DNA from: Vagococcus zengguangii
GTDB taxonomy: Bacteria; Bacillota; Bacilli; Lactobacillales; Vagococcaceae
Direction of reading: 5' to 3'
Length of the DNA stretch: 64,000 nucleotides
Assembly: GCF_005145005.1 (NCBI RefSeq)
Contig: NZ_CP039712.1
Location: 2,079,001 to 2,143,000 of the forward strand
Both the position numbers and the translations under genes were made by a program. Below, one piece after another: positions 24,963-32,912 of the stretch (position 1 is the stretch's first letter; every line of letters starts with the position of its first letter). The notes below the pieces were generated by a model, which did no database searches, had not been told where the DNA came from, and was given only the letters and a program-made list of their open reading frames with translations.

Positions 24963-25337
24963 TTTTCCACACTTATCCACATAGTTATGCACAGATTAAA
25001 GAGTCACGATTGTTTAAATACTTGGTTTTATCTTTTTACGAACAGCAAGTTATGCACAATCCACAAAACAAATGTTCTGTGGATATTTTTTGTGGATAAT
25101 AAATATATTTTCAAAAAAATATGATAAAAAATTTAAAACTTCTTTATGCACAAACTTATCCACAAAAATAAAATTGGTACTTGTTTAAATTCCTATTATA
25201 GCTTTTTTATGAACAAATAGTTATACACATTCCACAAAACATGCGTTCCTGTTGATAACTTCTGTGGATTTGTGGATAAGTGTACATTTCTTGCCCACAG
25301 ATTAAATTTTGGGGTAAAAATAAAGCATTGTGGATAC
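24963..25337. other. DnaA-box cluster, two-copy module
   Basis: Exact TTATCCACA boxes: 24973-24981 and 25156-25164 (plus), 25091-25099 and 25271-25279 (minus). TTWTNCACA variants: 24963, 24985, 25050, 25144 and 25221 (plus). One-mismatch boxes on minus: 25078, 25250, 25263 and 25329. The boxes fall into two similar modules about 171-183 bases apart; both contain TGTTTAAA (25011 and 25182), a plus-strand box pair, then a minus-strand exact box. An AT-rich tract lies between (25100-25140). It resembles a replication origin or DnaA-titration site, but neither dnaA nor dnaN is adjacent. Confidence 0.85.
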
Positions 25338-25380
25338 CCATTTTTTAAAATTAAGAGTAAAATTATAAGTAAGGAATCTA

Positions 25381-25412
25381 TTTAAGCTCCGTTTAAGTTA
25401 CTAGAGTATAAT
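25381..25412 (+). promoter_or_regulatory. CiaR-type direct repeat and -10 element of htrA
   Basis: TTTAAG-CTCCG-TTTAAG at 25381-25397 is an exact match to the CiaR repeat (NTTAAG-N5-WTTAAG) known from streptococci. TATAAT follows at 25407-25412. The repeat takes the place of the -35 element, as in CiaR-activated promoters. htrA is a classic CiaR target. Confidence 0.7.
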
Positions 25413-25450
25413 AGACGTATAAATTAAAATGTTTTGGGGGTTAGATAATT

Positions 25451-26710
25451 ATGGAACAAGAACATCAAGAATTTAATAATCAGAAAAAATCTAGTTTGTT
25501 AAAACGATTCGGCGTAAGTTTAGCCGGTGGTATTTTAGGTGGTGGTCTAGTTTTTGGTGGAGCGCAATTAGTCACTAACGATTCCACTAACTCTGTTGTT
25601 GAAAACAAAGGCAACACGCAAGTAAGTACAATCAACTATGATGTTAAAAGCGATACAACAAAAGCCGTCTCTAAAGTACAAGATGCAGTTGTTTCAGTGA
25701 TTAATTTACAAAAGCAACAAACTAGCAACGATCCATTTGGGGGTCTATTCGGTGGCGGTAGCACACAATCTTCAGATAATGACAAAGATGATTTACAAAC
25801 GACTAGTGAAGGTAGCGGCGTTATTTACCGCAAAGATGGGGATAATGCCTATATCGTCACCAATAACCACGTGGTTTCAGGTTCGGATGCATTAGAGATT
25901 TTATTTAGCGATGGTACGACTGTCAAAGGTGAACTAGTTGGACGCGACTCTTACACTGACTTAGCTGTCATCAAAATCAATAGTAAAAACGTAAAAACAG
26001 TTGCTGAATTTGGTGACTCTGATGCGATTAAAGTCGGTGAACCTGCGATTGCGATTGGCTCTCCACTAGGTACTGAGTATGCAAGTTCCGTTACCCAAGG
26101 AATTATTTCTGCTAAAAACCGCAGTATTCAAAACACCAATGACGACAATGAGCCTGTTAACATTAACGCAATTCAAACAGATGCTGCTATCAACCCAGGT
26201 AACTCAGGTGGGGCTTTAGTTAATGCTGCTGGCCAAGTTATCGGTATTAATTCTGTTAAAATTGCCTCATCAAATTCCGGTGTTTCCGCAGAAGGAATGG
26301 GCTTTGCTATTCCAAGTAACGATGTGGTGAATATCATTAACCAATTAGAAAAAGACGGAAAAGTAACACGTCCTGCACTTGGTGTAACCATGTACGATTT
26401 AGCGAATATTAGCTCACAACAACGTAGCCAAATCTTGAATTTAACTGATGAGGTAACTGCTGGTGTGGCGGTTATTACGGTTCAAAATGCAACACCTGCT
26501 GAAAAAGCTGGTTTACAGCAATACGATGTGATTGTCGATATCGACGGTGAAGCCATTGAATCAGCTAGTGACTTACAATCTATTCTTTACAACAAAAAAG
26601 TTGGTGATAAGATTAAGGTGACTTACTACCGTGGCAAAGATAAGAAAACAACTACTGTTGAATTAAGCATCGATCAATCAGCGCTACAACAAAATAATAG
26701 CGATCAATAG
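25451..26710 (+). CDS. htrA: HtrA/DegP-like surface serine protease
   Basis: A 419-residue S1C protease. A short cytoplasmic N-terminus and one membrane helix (about residues 20-42) are followed by the trypsin-like domain. The catalytic triad is visible: His in TNNHVV (about 140), Asp in YTDLAVI (about 172) and Ser in NPGNSGGAL (about 253). One PDZ domain ends the protein (about 310-405). A Gly/Ser/Asp-rich insert lies at about 93-115. It degrades misfolded exported proteins at the cell surface. It is a single-gene unit with a terminator; the CiaR-type repeat suggests two-component control. Confidence 0.96.
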   Translation: MEQEHQEFNNQKKSSLLKRFGVSLAGGILGGGLVFGGAQLVTNDSTNSVVENKGNTQVSTINYDVKSDTTKAVSKVQDAVVSVINLQKQQTSNDPFGGLFGGGSTQSSDNDKDDLQTTSEGSGVIYRKDGDNAYIVTNNHVVSGSDALEILFSDGTTVKGELVGRDSYTDLAVIKINSKNVKTVAEFGDSDAIKVGEPAIAIGSPLGTEYASSVTQGIISAKNRSIQNTNDDNEPVNINAIQTDAAINPGNSGGALVNAAGQVIGINSVKIASSNSGVSAEGMGFAIPSNDVVNIINQLEKDGKVTRPALGVTMYDLANISSQQRSQILNLTDEVTAGVAVITVQNATPAEKAGLQQYDVIVDIDGEAIESASDLQSILYNKKVGDKIKVTYYRGKDKKTTTVELSIDQSALQQNNSDQ

Positions 26711-26716
26711 ATAGAA

Positions 26717-26751
26717 AAAAGGAGTGCGACGATAAAAGTCACACTCCTTTT
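26717..26751. terminator. Bidirectional terminator between htrA and the antiporter gene
   Basis: GGAGTG-C-GAC / GTC-A-CACTCC stem with flanking A and T runs. Confidence 0.85.
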
Positions 26752-26757
26752 GATTTT

Positions 26758-27924
26758 TTATAAACGTTCTTTTGCCATGCTCTTTTGTTTTGTTACAACT
26801 GCTTGTTTTAATAGAATTGGTGCTGCAACAGTACTAATAATGACGACTAAGACAATTAATGCGTACAAACTTTCTGAAATAATCGCTTGTTTCAAGCCTA
26901 ATGAGACTAGAATAAGAGCCATCTCACCACGTGAAATCATACTAGCACCAATAATTGCGGCACTCTTACGGTCAAAGCCATCAAACTTAGCACCAAAGAA
27001 ACCACCGATATATTTAGATAACACAGCTAAAATACTAAAGATAATAATTAAATACCAATATTTTCCTAAACCATGGAAAGATAAATCTAAACCAATACTT
27101 ACAAAGAAAACAGGCGCAAATAACGCCGTATTGATTTGCTCAATTTTCCCTTCAATTTCATGTCCGACTTCTGTTTGCGATAACATGATACCTGCAAAGA
27201 ATGCCCCAATAATATCTGACATGCCTAAGGTTTCAGCGATGAAGCTAAATAAGAATGCTAGTGCCAAACCGAAAGCTAAATTTTTCTCAGGAACGCTAAC
27301 TTTGTCATAAATTTTCAAGATAATTGGTAATAAGAAGCGTTGGAATAAGAACACCCCTACAAAGAATAAAACAGTTGCTAATAACAATTGGCCGACTTGA
27401 GCTAAGCCAACACCAGGTGTTAATAAACTCATGACAATATTTAATAAAATCACGACCATAATATCGTCTAGTAACGCCGCTCCCACAACAACTGAGCCTT
27501 CTCTTGTTTGAACGTAATTCAATTCTTTTAACACTTGAATGGTAATACTTAATGAAGTAGCACTAAAAATTAAACTTATAAATAATCCTTCTTTACTACC
27601 AAAGCCAAATAATAATGATGTCAGATAAAACATCACCATCGGCATAATAATACCAAGTATTGCTACCGCCACTGACGGTTTCAAATATTTTTTCAAACGA
27701 TTAAAATCACTTTCAATCCCAGCTAAAAACATTAATAAAATGACCCCTATATGCGACAGTAAACTAATCCCTTCGCTCTCTTGTACAATACCTAGCACAG
27801 CTGGTCCCAACAAGATTCCGACCATTAAACTTCCAACCACTGATGGCAACGATAGTTTCACTGCTAGATGTTCCATAACTTTTGTTATAATTAAAATCAA
27901 ACTTATCACTAATAAAAATGACAT
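26758..27924 (-). CDS. napA: NapA-type Na+/H+ antiporter (CPA2 family)
   Basis: A 388-residue CPA2 exchanger with about 12 membrane segments and no RCK/TrkA domain, the size of Enterococcus hirae NapA. Family hallmarks are LPSVVGSLMVGILLGPAVLG (helix 2), GVILLMFLAGIESD near residue 65 (the acidic residue of the ion site region), VVVGAALLDDIMVVILL (about 145, with the paired Asp typical of electrogenic CPA2 members) and ISRGEMALILVSLG near 330. It expels Na+ or Li+ in exchange for protons. The symbol rests on overall likeness. The gene is preceded by a structured leader with a terminator hairpin. Confidence 0.85.
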   Translation of the reverse strand: MSFLLVISLILIITKVMEHLAVKLSLPSVVGSLMVGILLGPAVLGIVQESEGISLLSHIGVILLMFLAGIESDFNRLKKYLKPSVAVAILGIIMPMVMFYLTSLLFGFGSKEGLFISLIFSATSLSITIQVLKELNYVQTREGSVVVGAALLDDIMVVILLNIVMSLLTPGVGLAQVGQLLLATVLFFVGVFLFQRFLLPIILKIYDKVSVPEKNLAFGLALAFLFSFIAETLGMSDIIGAFFAGIMLSQTEVGHEIEGKIEQINTALFAPVFFVSIGLDLSFHGLGKYWYLIIIFSILAVLSKYIGGFFGAKFDGFDRKSAAIIGASMISRGEMALILVSLGLKQAIISESLYALIVLVVIISTVAAPILLKQAVVTKQKSMAKERL

Positions 27925-27953
27925 ACTTTCACCCTTTCTATACTTTCACAAAC

Positions 27954-28019
27954 AAAAAAGGGTAGACGACTTCCTCCTTTTCTCGCCCTAGAAAAGAAAT
28001 CCTTGAAAGTAATCTACCC
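27954..28019 (-). promoter_or_regulatory. Structured attenuator in the napA leader (candidate cation riboswitch)
   Basis: On the minus strand a hairpin GGGTAGA...TCTACCC (27960-28019) has an inner ACTTTC/GGAAGT helix, purine-rich internal loops and an apical CTTTTCT-AGGGCG-AGAAAAG. TTTTTTG follows directly, giving a terminator 30 bases before the antiporter start. The upstream leader contains ACAAACAAA, complementary to TTTGTTTGT that overlaps the T run, so an antitermination pairing is possible. Confidence 0.6.
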
Positions 28020-28060
28020 AACCTTGTTTTATTTAAATATTTGTTTGTTTCAACTAAATT

Positions 28061-28069
28061 ATTATACCA
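28061..28069 (-). promoter_or_regulatory. Extended -10 promoter of the napA transcript
   Basis: TGGTATAAT on the minus strand places the start of transcription near 28055 and implies a leader of about 130 bases. No good -35 element is seen. Confidence 0.55.
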
Positions 28070-28097
28070 TATTTCATAAAAAAATGGTATTTAACGC

Positions 28098-29315
28098 TTA
28101 GAAGTAATCGCTAAAATAGGCGGGCATATCAGGAATAATACGTTCTAAACTCCGTACGGTTTCTTTATCCGTATCAATGCGTTCAATACGGTGTAAATAA
28201 GCAGGACGACGATAATTCATAAATAAACAGGTCAATGTTTGAATATCAATTTTAACTGCTGCGCCGATTGGTTCATCACCGATTTGCACTTGATCGTCTT
28301 CATCCCAGCTTAAAGAAAAAATCCCGTTATTCCATTTAGCAACTGGATCAGTAATCTCAAAATGAAATGGTTTCGCCGTCCCTGCATACGGAAATTCTCT
28401 TAAAAATTCCGCTACATCAACAATTCGGGCCATATAATACGGCTCAATCGTCTCTTTAATTTGACTATCATCCAGTAAAAACGCTAGTGGTTCATTTTTG
28501 TAAATGTCACCTTCTACACGGTCTACCATTGAAAAATGCGCATTGATAAAATGCCACAGACCTTGGCGTGCTTCTTCGTTCAAGGTAAACATCTCTTTAA
28601 CGTGAAAAACATCTTCGGCAATCCAATAGAATAACACGCCTAGTGGCTGCTGGTTAGCACCGTAATAAATCGCAGCGGTCCGCTCATCTTGATTTTCATA
28701 ACGCCAATATTCTTCCCAGTTAAAATCACTGCGCAACATTGCCCCGTGATGCTGACGCGCGAACGCTTCATATACTTCATACACATCAGGATGCGCTACC
28801 TCTTGTCGTTCCACATAGCCTGGAGGAGCTGTTGTTTTTGGCAACTGAGTATCTTTAATATCAAAACTTAATTTGTCCGACATAATTTCCCAACCCTTAC
28901 GGCGATAGTAAGGAATATTATAAGGATACAAATACGAAATCCACTGACCATCTTCACGCATTTTCTCAAGCGCCAACATGATTAAACGTTGCATTAAGCC
29001 GTGACTAGCATACTCAGGATAAGTGCCCACACCAGTCACACCCCCCATTTGATAAATCGTGCCGTGAATATTGACCTCACACGGATAAATGGCAATTTGC
29101 GAGACTAATTCATCGTCATCAAACCAACCAAAAACTTTGGACAACTCTAAAATCGGCTGTTTAGACTTAATGAATTCTCGCTTATTCGCAAAGCCACTCT
29201 CTTCGATATCAGCATCCGTAATTTGAAAAACGTACGCCAATAATTCATTAAACTGTTGAATATGTTCTTCATCCAACTGTCGTAATACTAATTGTTCTCT
29301 GAGATTTTCCTCCAT
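28098..29315 (-). CDS. Eis-like GNAT N-acetyltransferase
   Basis: A protein of about 405 residues with tandem GNAT folds and an SCP2-like C-terminal domain, as in the Eis/COG4552 family. The acetyl-CoA loop is GGVTGVGTYPEYASHGLMQRLIMLALEKMREDG (about 75-107). IPYYRRKGWE (about 122) and a C-terminal free carboxylate region near PAYFSDYF are typical. Mycobacterial Eis acetylates aminoglycosides and proteins; the substrate here is unknown. The ATG at 29315 with AAGGTG six bases ahead is preferred over a GTG at 29324. It may be co-transcribed with the acyltransferase gene upstream (33-base gap). Confidence 0.85.
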   Translation of the reverse strand: MEENLREQLVLRQLDEEHIQQFNELLAYVFQITDADIEESGFANKREFIKSKQPILELSKVFGWFDDDELVSQIAIYPCEVNIHGTIYQMGGVTGVGTYPEYASHGLMQRLIMLALEKMREDGQWISYLYPYNIPYYRRKGWEIMSDKLSFDIKDTQLPKTTAPPGYVERQEVAHPDVYEVYEAFARQHHGAMLRSDFNWEEYWRYENQDERTAAIYYGANQQPLGVLFYWIAEDVFHVKEMFTLNEEARQGLWHFINAHFSMVDRVEGDIYKNEPLAFLLDDSQIKETIEPYYMARIVDVAEFLREFPYAGTAKPFHFEITDPVAKWNNGIFSLSWDEDDQVQIGDEPIGAAVKIDIQTLTCLFMNYRRPAYLHRIERIDTDKETVRSLERIIPDMPAYFSDYF

Positions 29316-29348
29316 GTTTATCACCTTAACCTCTAAATTTTATTTAGA

Positions 29349-29978
29349 TTATTCGTTGTCTTTTTTCTTAGGAATATATTTAAAAGCTGGATTAATTTCT
29401 TGGTCCAACTGCGCAAATGCGGTACTCATGCGACGTTCAACTTCTGAAATACCTGCTTGATCTAGCTTTTTAATGTCTGACACATCAATCGGCTCACCAA
29501 AACGTAAAATCACTTTCTTACGTTTGAATAAACCACCTAGCGTCACTGGCCCTTGATAAACTACTGGTACAATCGGCACCTTCGCCATTTTTGCAATCAG
29601 CGCAGCGCCACCTTTTAATTCTTCAGAATGACGTGTGCCACTTGGAAACATAATCAAACTTAAATCCGTACTCTTTAATAATTTCACTGGTTTTTTGATA
29701 ACGCTTGGTCCGGGATTATCGCGATTCACCGGAAAGGCGTTAGCCTTCACTAAAATCCATTTTAAAATGGGATTTTTAAATAACTCTTCTTTAGCCATGA
29801 AAGAAAATTCTTTTGGTGCTGCTCCTATCGCAAAATAGACAGGATCCCACCATGTACGGTGTGGGCCAACCAGCACGTAGTTACCTTCTGGCAATTTATC
29901 CGTTTGTTGATAATCCGCGCGTCCGTTAATAATAAACAATGCGCCTTTAGCGATTGCACGTACCACTTTAAAAAACAT
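29349..29978 (-). CDS. plsC: 1-acyl-glycerol-3-phosphate acyltransferase (PlsC-like)
   Basis: A protein of about 209 residues of the PlsC family with the catalytic H(X4)D motif as PHRTWWDPVYF (about 40-50), the second motif PVNRDNPG (about 78) and the substrate motif FPSGTRH (about 113, usual form EGTRS). It adds the second acyl chain to lysophosphatidic acid at the membrane. It lacks long membrane helices apart from a weak N-terminal one. The ATG at 29978 has AGGA six bases ahead; the ATG two codons earlier touches that site. Confidence 0.9.
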   Translation of the reverse strand: MFFKVVRAIAKGALFIINGRADYQQTDKLPEGNYVLVGPHRTWWDPVYFAIGAAPKEFSFMAKEELFKNPILKWILVKANAFPVNRDNPGPSVIKKPVKLLKSTDLSLIMFPSGTRHSEELKGGAALIAKMAKVPIVPVVYQGPVTLGGLFKRKKVILRFGEPIDVSDIKKLDQAGISEVERRMSTAFAQLDQEINPAFKYIPKKKDNE

Positions 29979-30111
29979 ATTCATTCCTCACTTTTTAATT
30001 TCATTACGTTTATTTTACCATAACTTTAGATACGCGACATTTTATTCTATTCAGGTCCGTCACCATCAAATTCATGATATAATACTACTTATTATACAAT
30101 GGAGAGATTTT

Positions 30112-30855
30112 ATGGAACCAATTATTTATGACAATGAGCGCATTGACCAATTATCGGCGCAAAATATTCAAATTATTCAAAGTTCAGACGTGTTTTCTTT
30201 TTCATTAGATGCCGTGTTATTAGCTCATTTTGCCCGTATTCCTAAACGTGGATTGATTGTCGACTTATGTTCTGGCAACGGGGCGGTGGGCCTGTTCATT
30301 AGTCGCAAGACGCAGGCACAAATTATTGGTGTTGAATTGCAAGAACGCTTAGCTGATATGGCACGTCGAAGTATTCAACTGAATAATTTAGAAGAACAAC
30401 TGTCAGTTTTAAACATCGATTTGAAAGAAACCAATCAACTCGTCCGTAAAGATACAGTAGATTGTGTTGTGTGTAATCCACCTTATTTCAAAGAATTACC
30501 AACTAACGTAAAAAACCCTAATCCGCATTTAGCCATTGCTAGACATGAACTACATACCAACTTAGAAGAAGTCATTAAAATGTCAGCCGGTCTTTTAAAA
30601 ATGAACGGACGTTTTTCGATGGTTCATCGTCCAGAACGTTTAACTGAAATTTTAGCGGTTATGCAGCATTATCACTTAGAACCTAAACGCATGCAGTTGG
30701 TCTATCCAAAAGTCGGACGTGAAGCGAATACCTTATTAATCGAAGGTATCCACCACGGCAAACCTGGGGGCTTAAAAATTTTACCGCCACTTTATGTTTA
30801 TGGTGACGATAATCAGTATTTACCTGAAATCGAGGCGATTTTGCATGGCGAGTAG
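30112..30855 (+). CDS. trmN6: tRNA1(Val) adenine-37 N6-methyltransferase-like protein
   Basis: A 247-residue class I methyltransferase with the SAM motif IVDLCSGNGAVGLFIS (about 44-59), acidic GVELQERLADMARRS and the catalytic NPPYF (about 122-126), which marks N6-adenine methylation. It matches the YabB/TrmN6 family that modifies A37 of tRNA1(Val) in Escherichia coli; the exact Gram-positive target is less certain. GGAGAG precedes the ATG at 30112. The downstream GIY-YIG gene overlaps by 11 bases, the same pair as yabB-yazA in Bacillus. Confidence 0.92.
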   Translation: MEPIIYDNERIDQLSAQNIQIIQSSDVFSFSLDAVLLAHFARIPKRGLIVDLCSGNGAVGLFISRKTQAQIIGVELQERLADMARRSIQLNNLEEQLSVLNIDLKETNQLVRKDTVDCVVCNPPYFKELPTNVKNPNPHLAIARHELHTNLEEVIKMSAGLLKMNGRFSMVHRPERLTEILAVMQHYHLEPKRMQLVYPKVGREANTLLIEGIHHGKPGGLKILPPLYVYGDDNQYLPEIEAILHGE

Positions 30856-31150
30856 CGAACACTACTTTTATGTCCTGGAATGTGCCGATCAAACCTTTTA
30901 CGCTGGTTATACAACCGATCCAGTTAGACGCTTGCAACAACACAACAACGGGACCGGTGCGAAATATACCCGTCTAGCTAAACGCCAGCCGATGCGGATG
31001 ATTCACTTGGAGAAATTTTCCGAAAAGTCACCAGCCATGCAGGCGGAATATGCGTTTAAACAATTGACGAGGTCTCAGAAGCGTGGTTATTTGGCTAATC
31101 ATAAGAGCGAAGTATTCCCAAATAATAAAAGGCCAGAGAATCATTCATAA
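30845..31150 (+). CDS. GIY-YIG domain protein (YazA/UPF0213)
   Basis: A 101-residue single-domain GIY-YIG protein. The motif appears as YFYVLECADQTFYAGYTTDPVRRLQQHN (about 7-34), with the conserved Arg in the following helix and a KFSEKSPAMQAEYAFKQL segment (Glu metal ligand, about 68). UPF0213 members are small nuclease-fold proteins of unclear role in DNA or RNA repair. The start at 30845 (ATG overlapping the end of trmN6) removes 17 spurious N-terminal residues of a longer frame. Confidence 0.92.
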   Translation: MASSEHYFYVLECADQTFYAGYTTDPVRRLQQHNNGTGAKYTRLAKRQPMRMIHLEKFSEKSPAMQAEYAFKQLTRSQKRGYLANHKSEVFPNNKRPENHS

Positions 31151-31164
31151 TTCTCTGGCCTTTT
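31127..31164. terminator. Bidirectional terminator between the GIY-YIG gene and nanA
   Basis: AAAAGGCCAGAGAAT / ATTCTCTGGCCTTTT perfect stem with an eight-base loop. It also ends the sialic-acid operon on the minus strand. Confidence 0.92.
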
Positions 31165-31175
31165 AACTATTTTTA

Positions 31176-32078
31176 TTAATCTTCTAATTCAATAATTGTT
31201 TGATATACAGATTCAATTAACGCTTGGTCACTAGCTGATGCTGGTAGAAATGGTTGTCTTACTTCTCCGATATCAATTCCTCTTAGACGCAACACTCCTT
31301 TAATGATAGCATACATGTGGCCTTCACCAGATTGTAACGCAAAAATAATTTCATTAATTTTATTTTGTAAATTATACGCTTCTTCTAATTTACCTTCTTC
31401 AAACAAATGATTTAACTGTAAGAATAATTTAGGCATCGCACCGTATGTACCACCGATTCCAGCTTGCGCACCCATTGCACGTCCTCCAATAAATTGTTCG
31501 TCTGGACCATTGAAAACGATGATATCTTTGACTTGATTATTTCTGAAAACATTGATGTCCATGACTGGCATTGAAGAATTTTTAACACCAATGACTTGAT
31601 CTAATTTCAACATTTTTTCTAACAAGTTTAAGCTTAAAGCATAACCTGTCGTTTGAGGAATATTATAGATGATAAAATCTAAATCTGTAGCCGTCGCAAT
31701 TTTTGTCCAATATTGTTCAATCGCTGCTTCATTTAAACCATAGTATAAAGGAGGAATCGCCGCTAAAGCATCTACTCCTAAAGTAGCCGCATGTTTGGCT
31801 AATTCAACACTTTGATCAGTTGAAGGTGCTGCTACATGAGCGATAATTGTCATTTTTCCTCCTACAGCTTCCATAACATGCTCTAATACTTCTTTACGTT
31901 CTTCTACATTTTGATAAATGCATTCCCCTGAACTACCGCCAACATAAAGACCTTTAACACCTACTTCAAGATAGTAGTTAGCTAGCTTTTCAACAGCACC
32001 ACCGTCAATCTTACCTTCTTTATCGTAACATGCATAAAATGCTGGAATAACACCTTGGTATTTGTCTAAAGTTCTCAT
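31176..32078 (-). CDS. nanA: N-acetylneuraminate lyase
   Basis: A 300-residue DapA/NanA-superfamily TIM barrel. GGSSGECIYQ (about 47-56) is the carboxylate-binding loop. IIYNIPQTTGYAL (about 134-146) holds the catalytic Tyr, and QVIGVKNSSM (about 160-169) the Schiff-base Lys. The sialic-acid-specific run GPDEQFIGGRAMGAQAGIGGTYG (about 190) distinguishes it from DapA. It cleaves sialic acid into N-acetylmannosamine and pyruvate in the cytoplasm. It is the last gene of the nan operon, 12 bases after rpiR, with AGGAGG before the ATG. Confidence 0.96.
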   Translation of the reverse strand: MRTLDKYQGVIPAFYACYDKEGKIDGGAVEKLANYYLEVGVKGLYVGGSSGECIYQNVEERKEVLEHVMEAVGGKMTIIAHVAAPSTDQSVELAKHAATLGVDALAAIPPLYYGLNEAAIEQYWTKIATATDLDFIIYNIPQTTGYALSLNLLEKMLKLDQVIGVKNSSMPVMDINVFRNNQVKDIIVFNGPDEQFIGGRAMGAQAGIGGTYGAMPKLFLQLNHLFEEGKLEEAYNLQNKINEIIFALQSGEGHMYAIIKGVLRLRGIDIGEVRQPFLPASASDQALIESVYQTIIELED

Positions 32079-32090
32079 TTTTGAATCCTC

Positions 32091-32906
32091 CTATTTAGTA
32101 ACAACTTCAATTGTTTTATTCATTTTTTCTCTATATTCTGGAATATCCAATAGTAATGTCGTAATAATATCTACCACATAAATAGTCGCGAATTGGGAAT
32201 TAACAAAACGCTCATTGTTAATAAAACGACTATAATATGACAGTAATACTATGTCACTAATATCAGCTAAGGTACTCTTTGAAAAACTCGTTAATGAAAT
32301 AATTTTACTTTTACTACTATTAGTATTAGTTAACGCTTTGATGATTTCAGGGGTTTCTCCCGAAGACGAAATAACAATAATAACATCTGTTGACTCAATT
32401 ATGGCATCATTCATTAGCATAATATGAGGATCTACGATTTCCTTAGCACTCAGACCCATCCTCATCAATCGGTAACTGAATTCTTGGGCAGTTAGACCGG
32501 AATTCCCTAGACCATATATATATACATTACGTGCTCCTCTAATTAAATTAACCGCTTCTTCCAATTTTTTATAGTCCACTCTAGCTTTAGTTTCTTCAAT
32601 TACTTTGGTGTAATATTTCAATATTTCATTAGCGATTTCCGTTTCATTGATAGTTTCCGCATTGCTATCTTCAACCTTATGGGAATTCAACAACATTTTT
32701 AATTCAACAAAACTATCGACTCCTACTTTTTTTGAAAAACGTGTTATTGTGGCAGGCGAAGAACCTGTTTCTTTCGCTAAAACTGATATATTGATGTTTT
32801 TAACCTCTTCTGCATTCTGTAGTAAATAATCCGCAATTTTCTTCTCTTTAATTGAAAAATCTAAATACTTATTTTCTATTATCTGTAAAATATTCATCCT
32901 AATCAC
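32091..32906 (-). CDS. RpiR-family transcriptional regulator of sialic acid genes
   Basis: 271 residues with an N-terminal HTH_6 domain (about 1-78, including VLAKETGSSPATITRFSKKVGVDSF) and a C-terminal SIS sugar-phosphate-binding domain (about 110-240, with IYGLGNSGLTAQEFSYRLMRMG and VIIVISSSGETPEIIKAL). RpiR members of this kind (NanR in low-GC Gram-positives) sense N-acetylmannosamine-6-phosphate. It is embedded between nanK and nanA. The start is probably a GTG at 32906 (AAGG four bases away); the ATG at 32897 is an alternative without a good ribosome site. Confidence 0.9.
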   Translation of the reverse strand: MIRMNILQIIENKYLDFSIKEKKIADYLLQNAEEVKNINISVLAKETGSSPATITRFSKKVGVDSFVELKMLLNSHKVEDSNAETINETEIANEILKYYTKVIEETKARVDYKKLEEAVNLIRGARNVYIYGLGNSGLTAQEFSYRLMRMGLSAKEIVDPHIMLMNDAIIESTDVIIVISSSGETPEIIKALTNTNSSKSKIISLTSFSKSTLADISDIVLLSYYSRFINNERFVNSQFATIYVVDIITTLLLDIPEYREKMNKTIEVVTK

Positions 32907-32912
32907 ACTACC

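Noticed and set aside
24963-25337. Reading the DnaA-box cluster as the chromosomal origin
   Set aside because: Genes on both sides are mainly on the same strand, and dnaA, dnaN, rpmH or parB are not adjacent. Kept only as an origin-like array.
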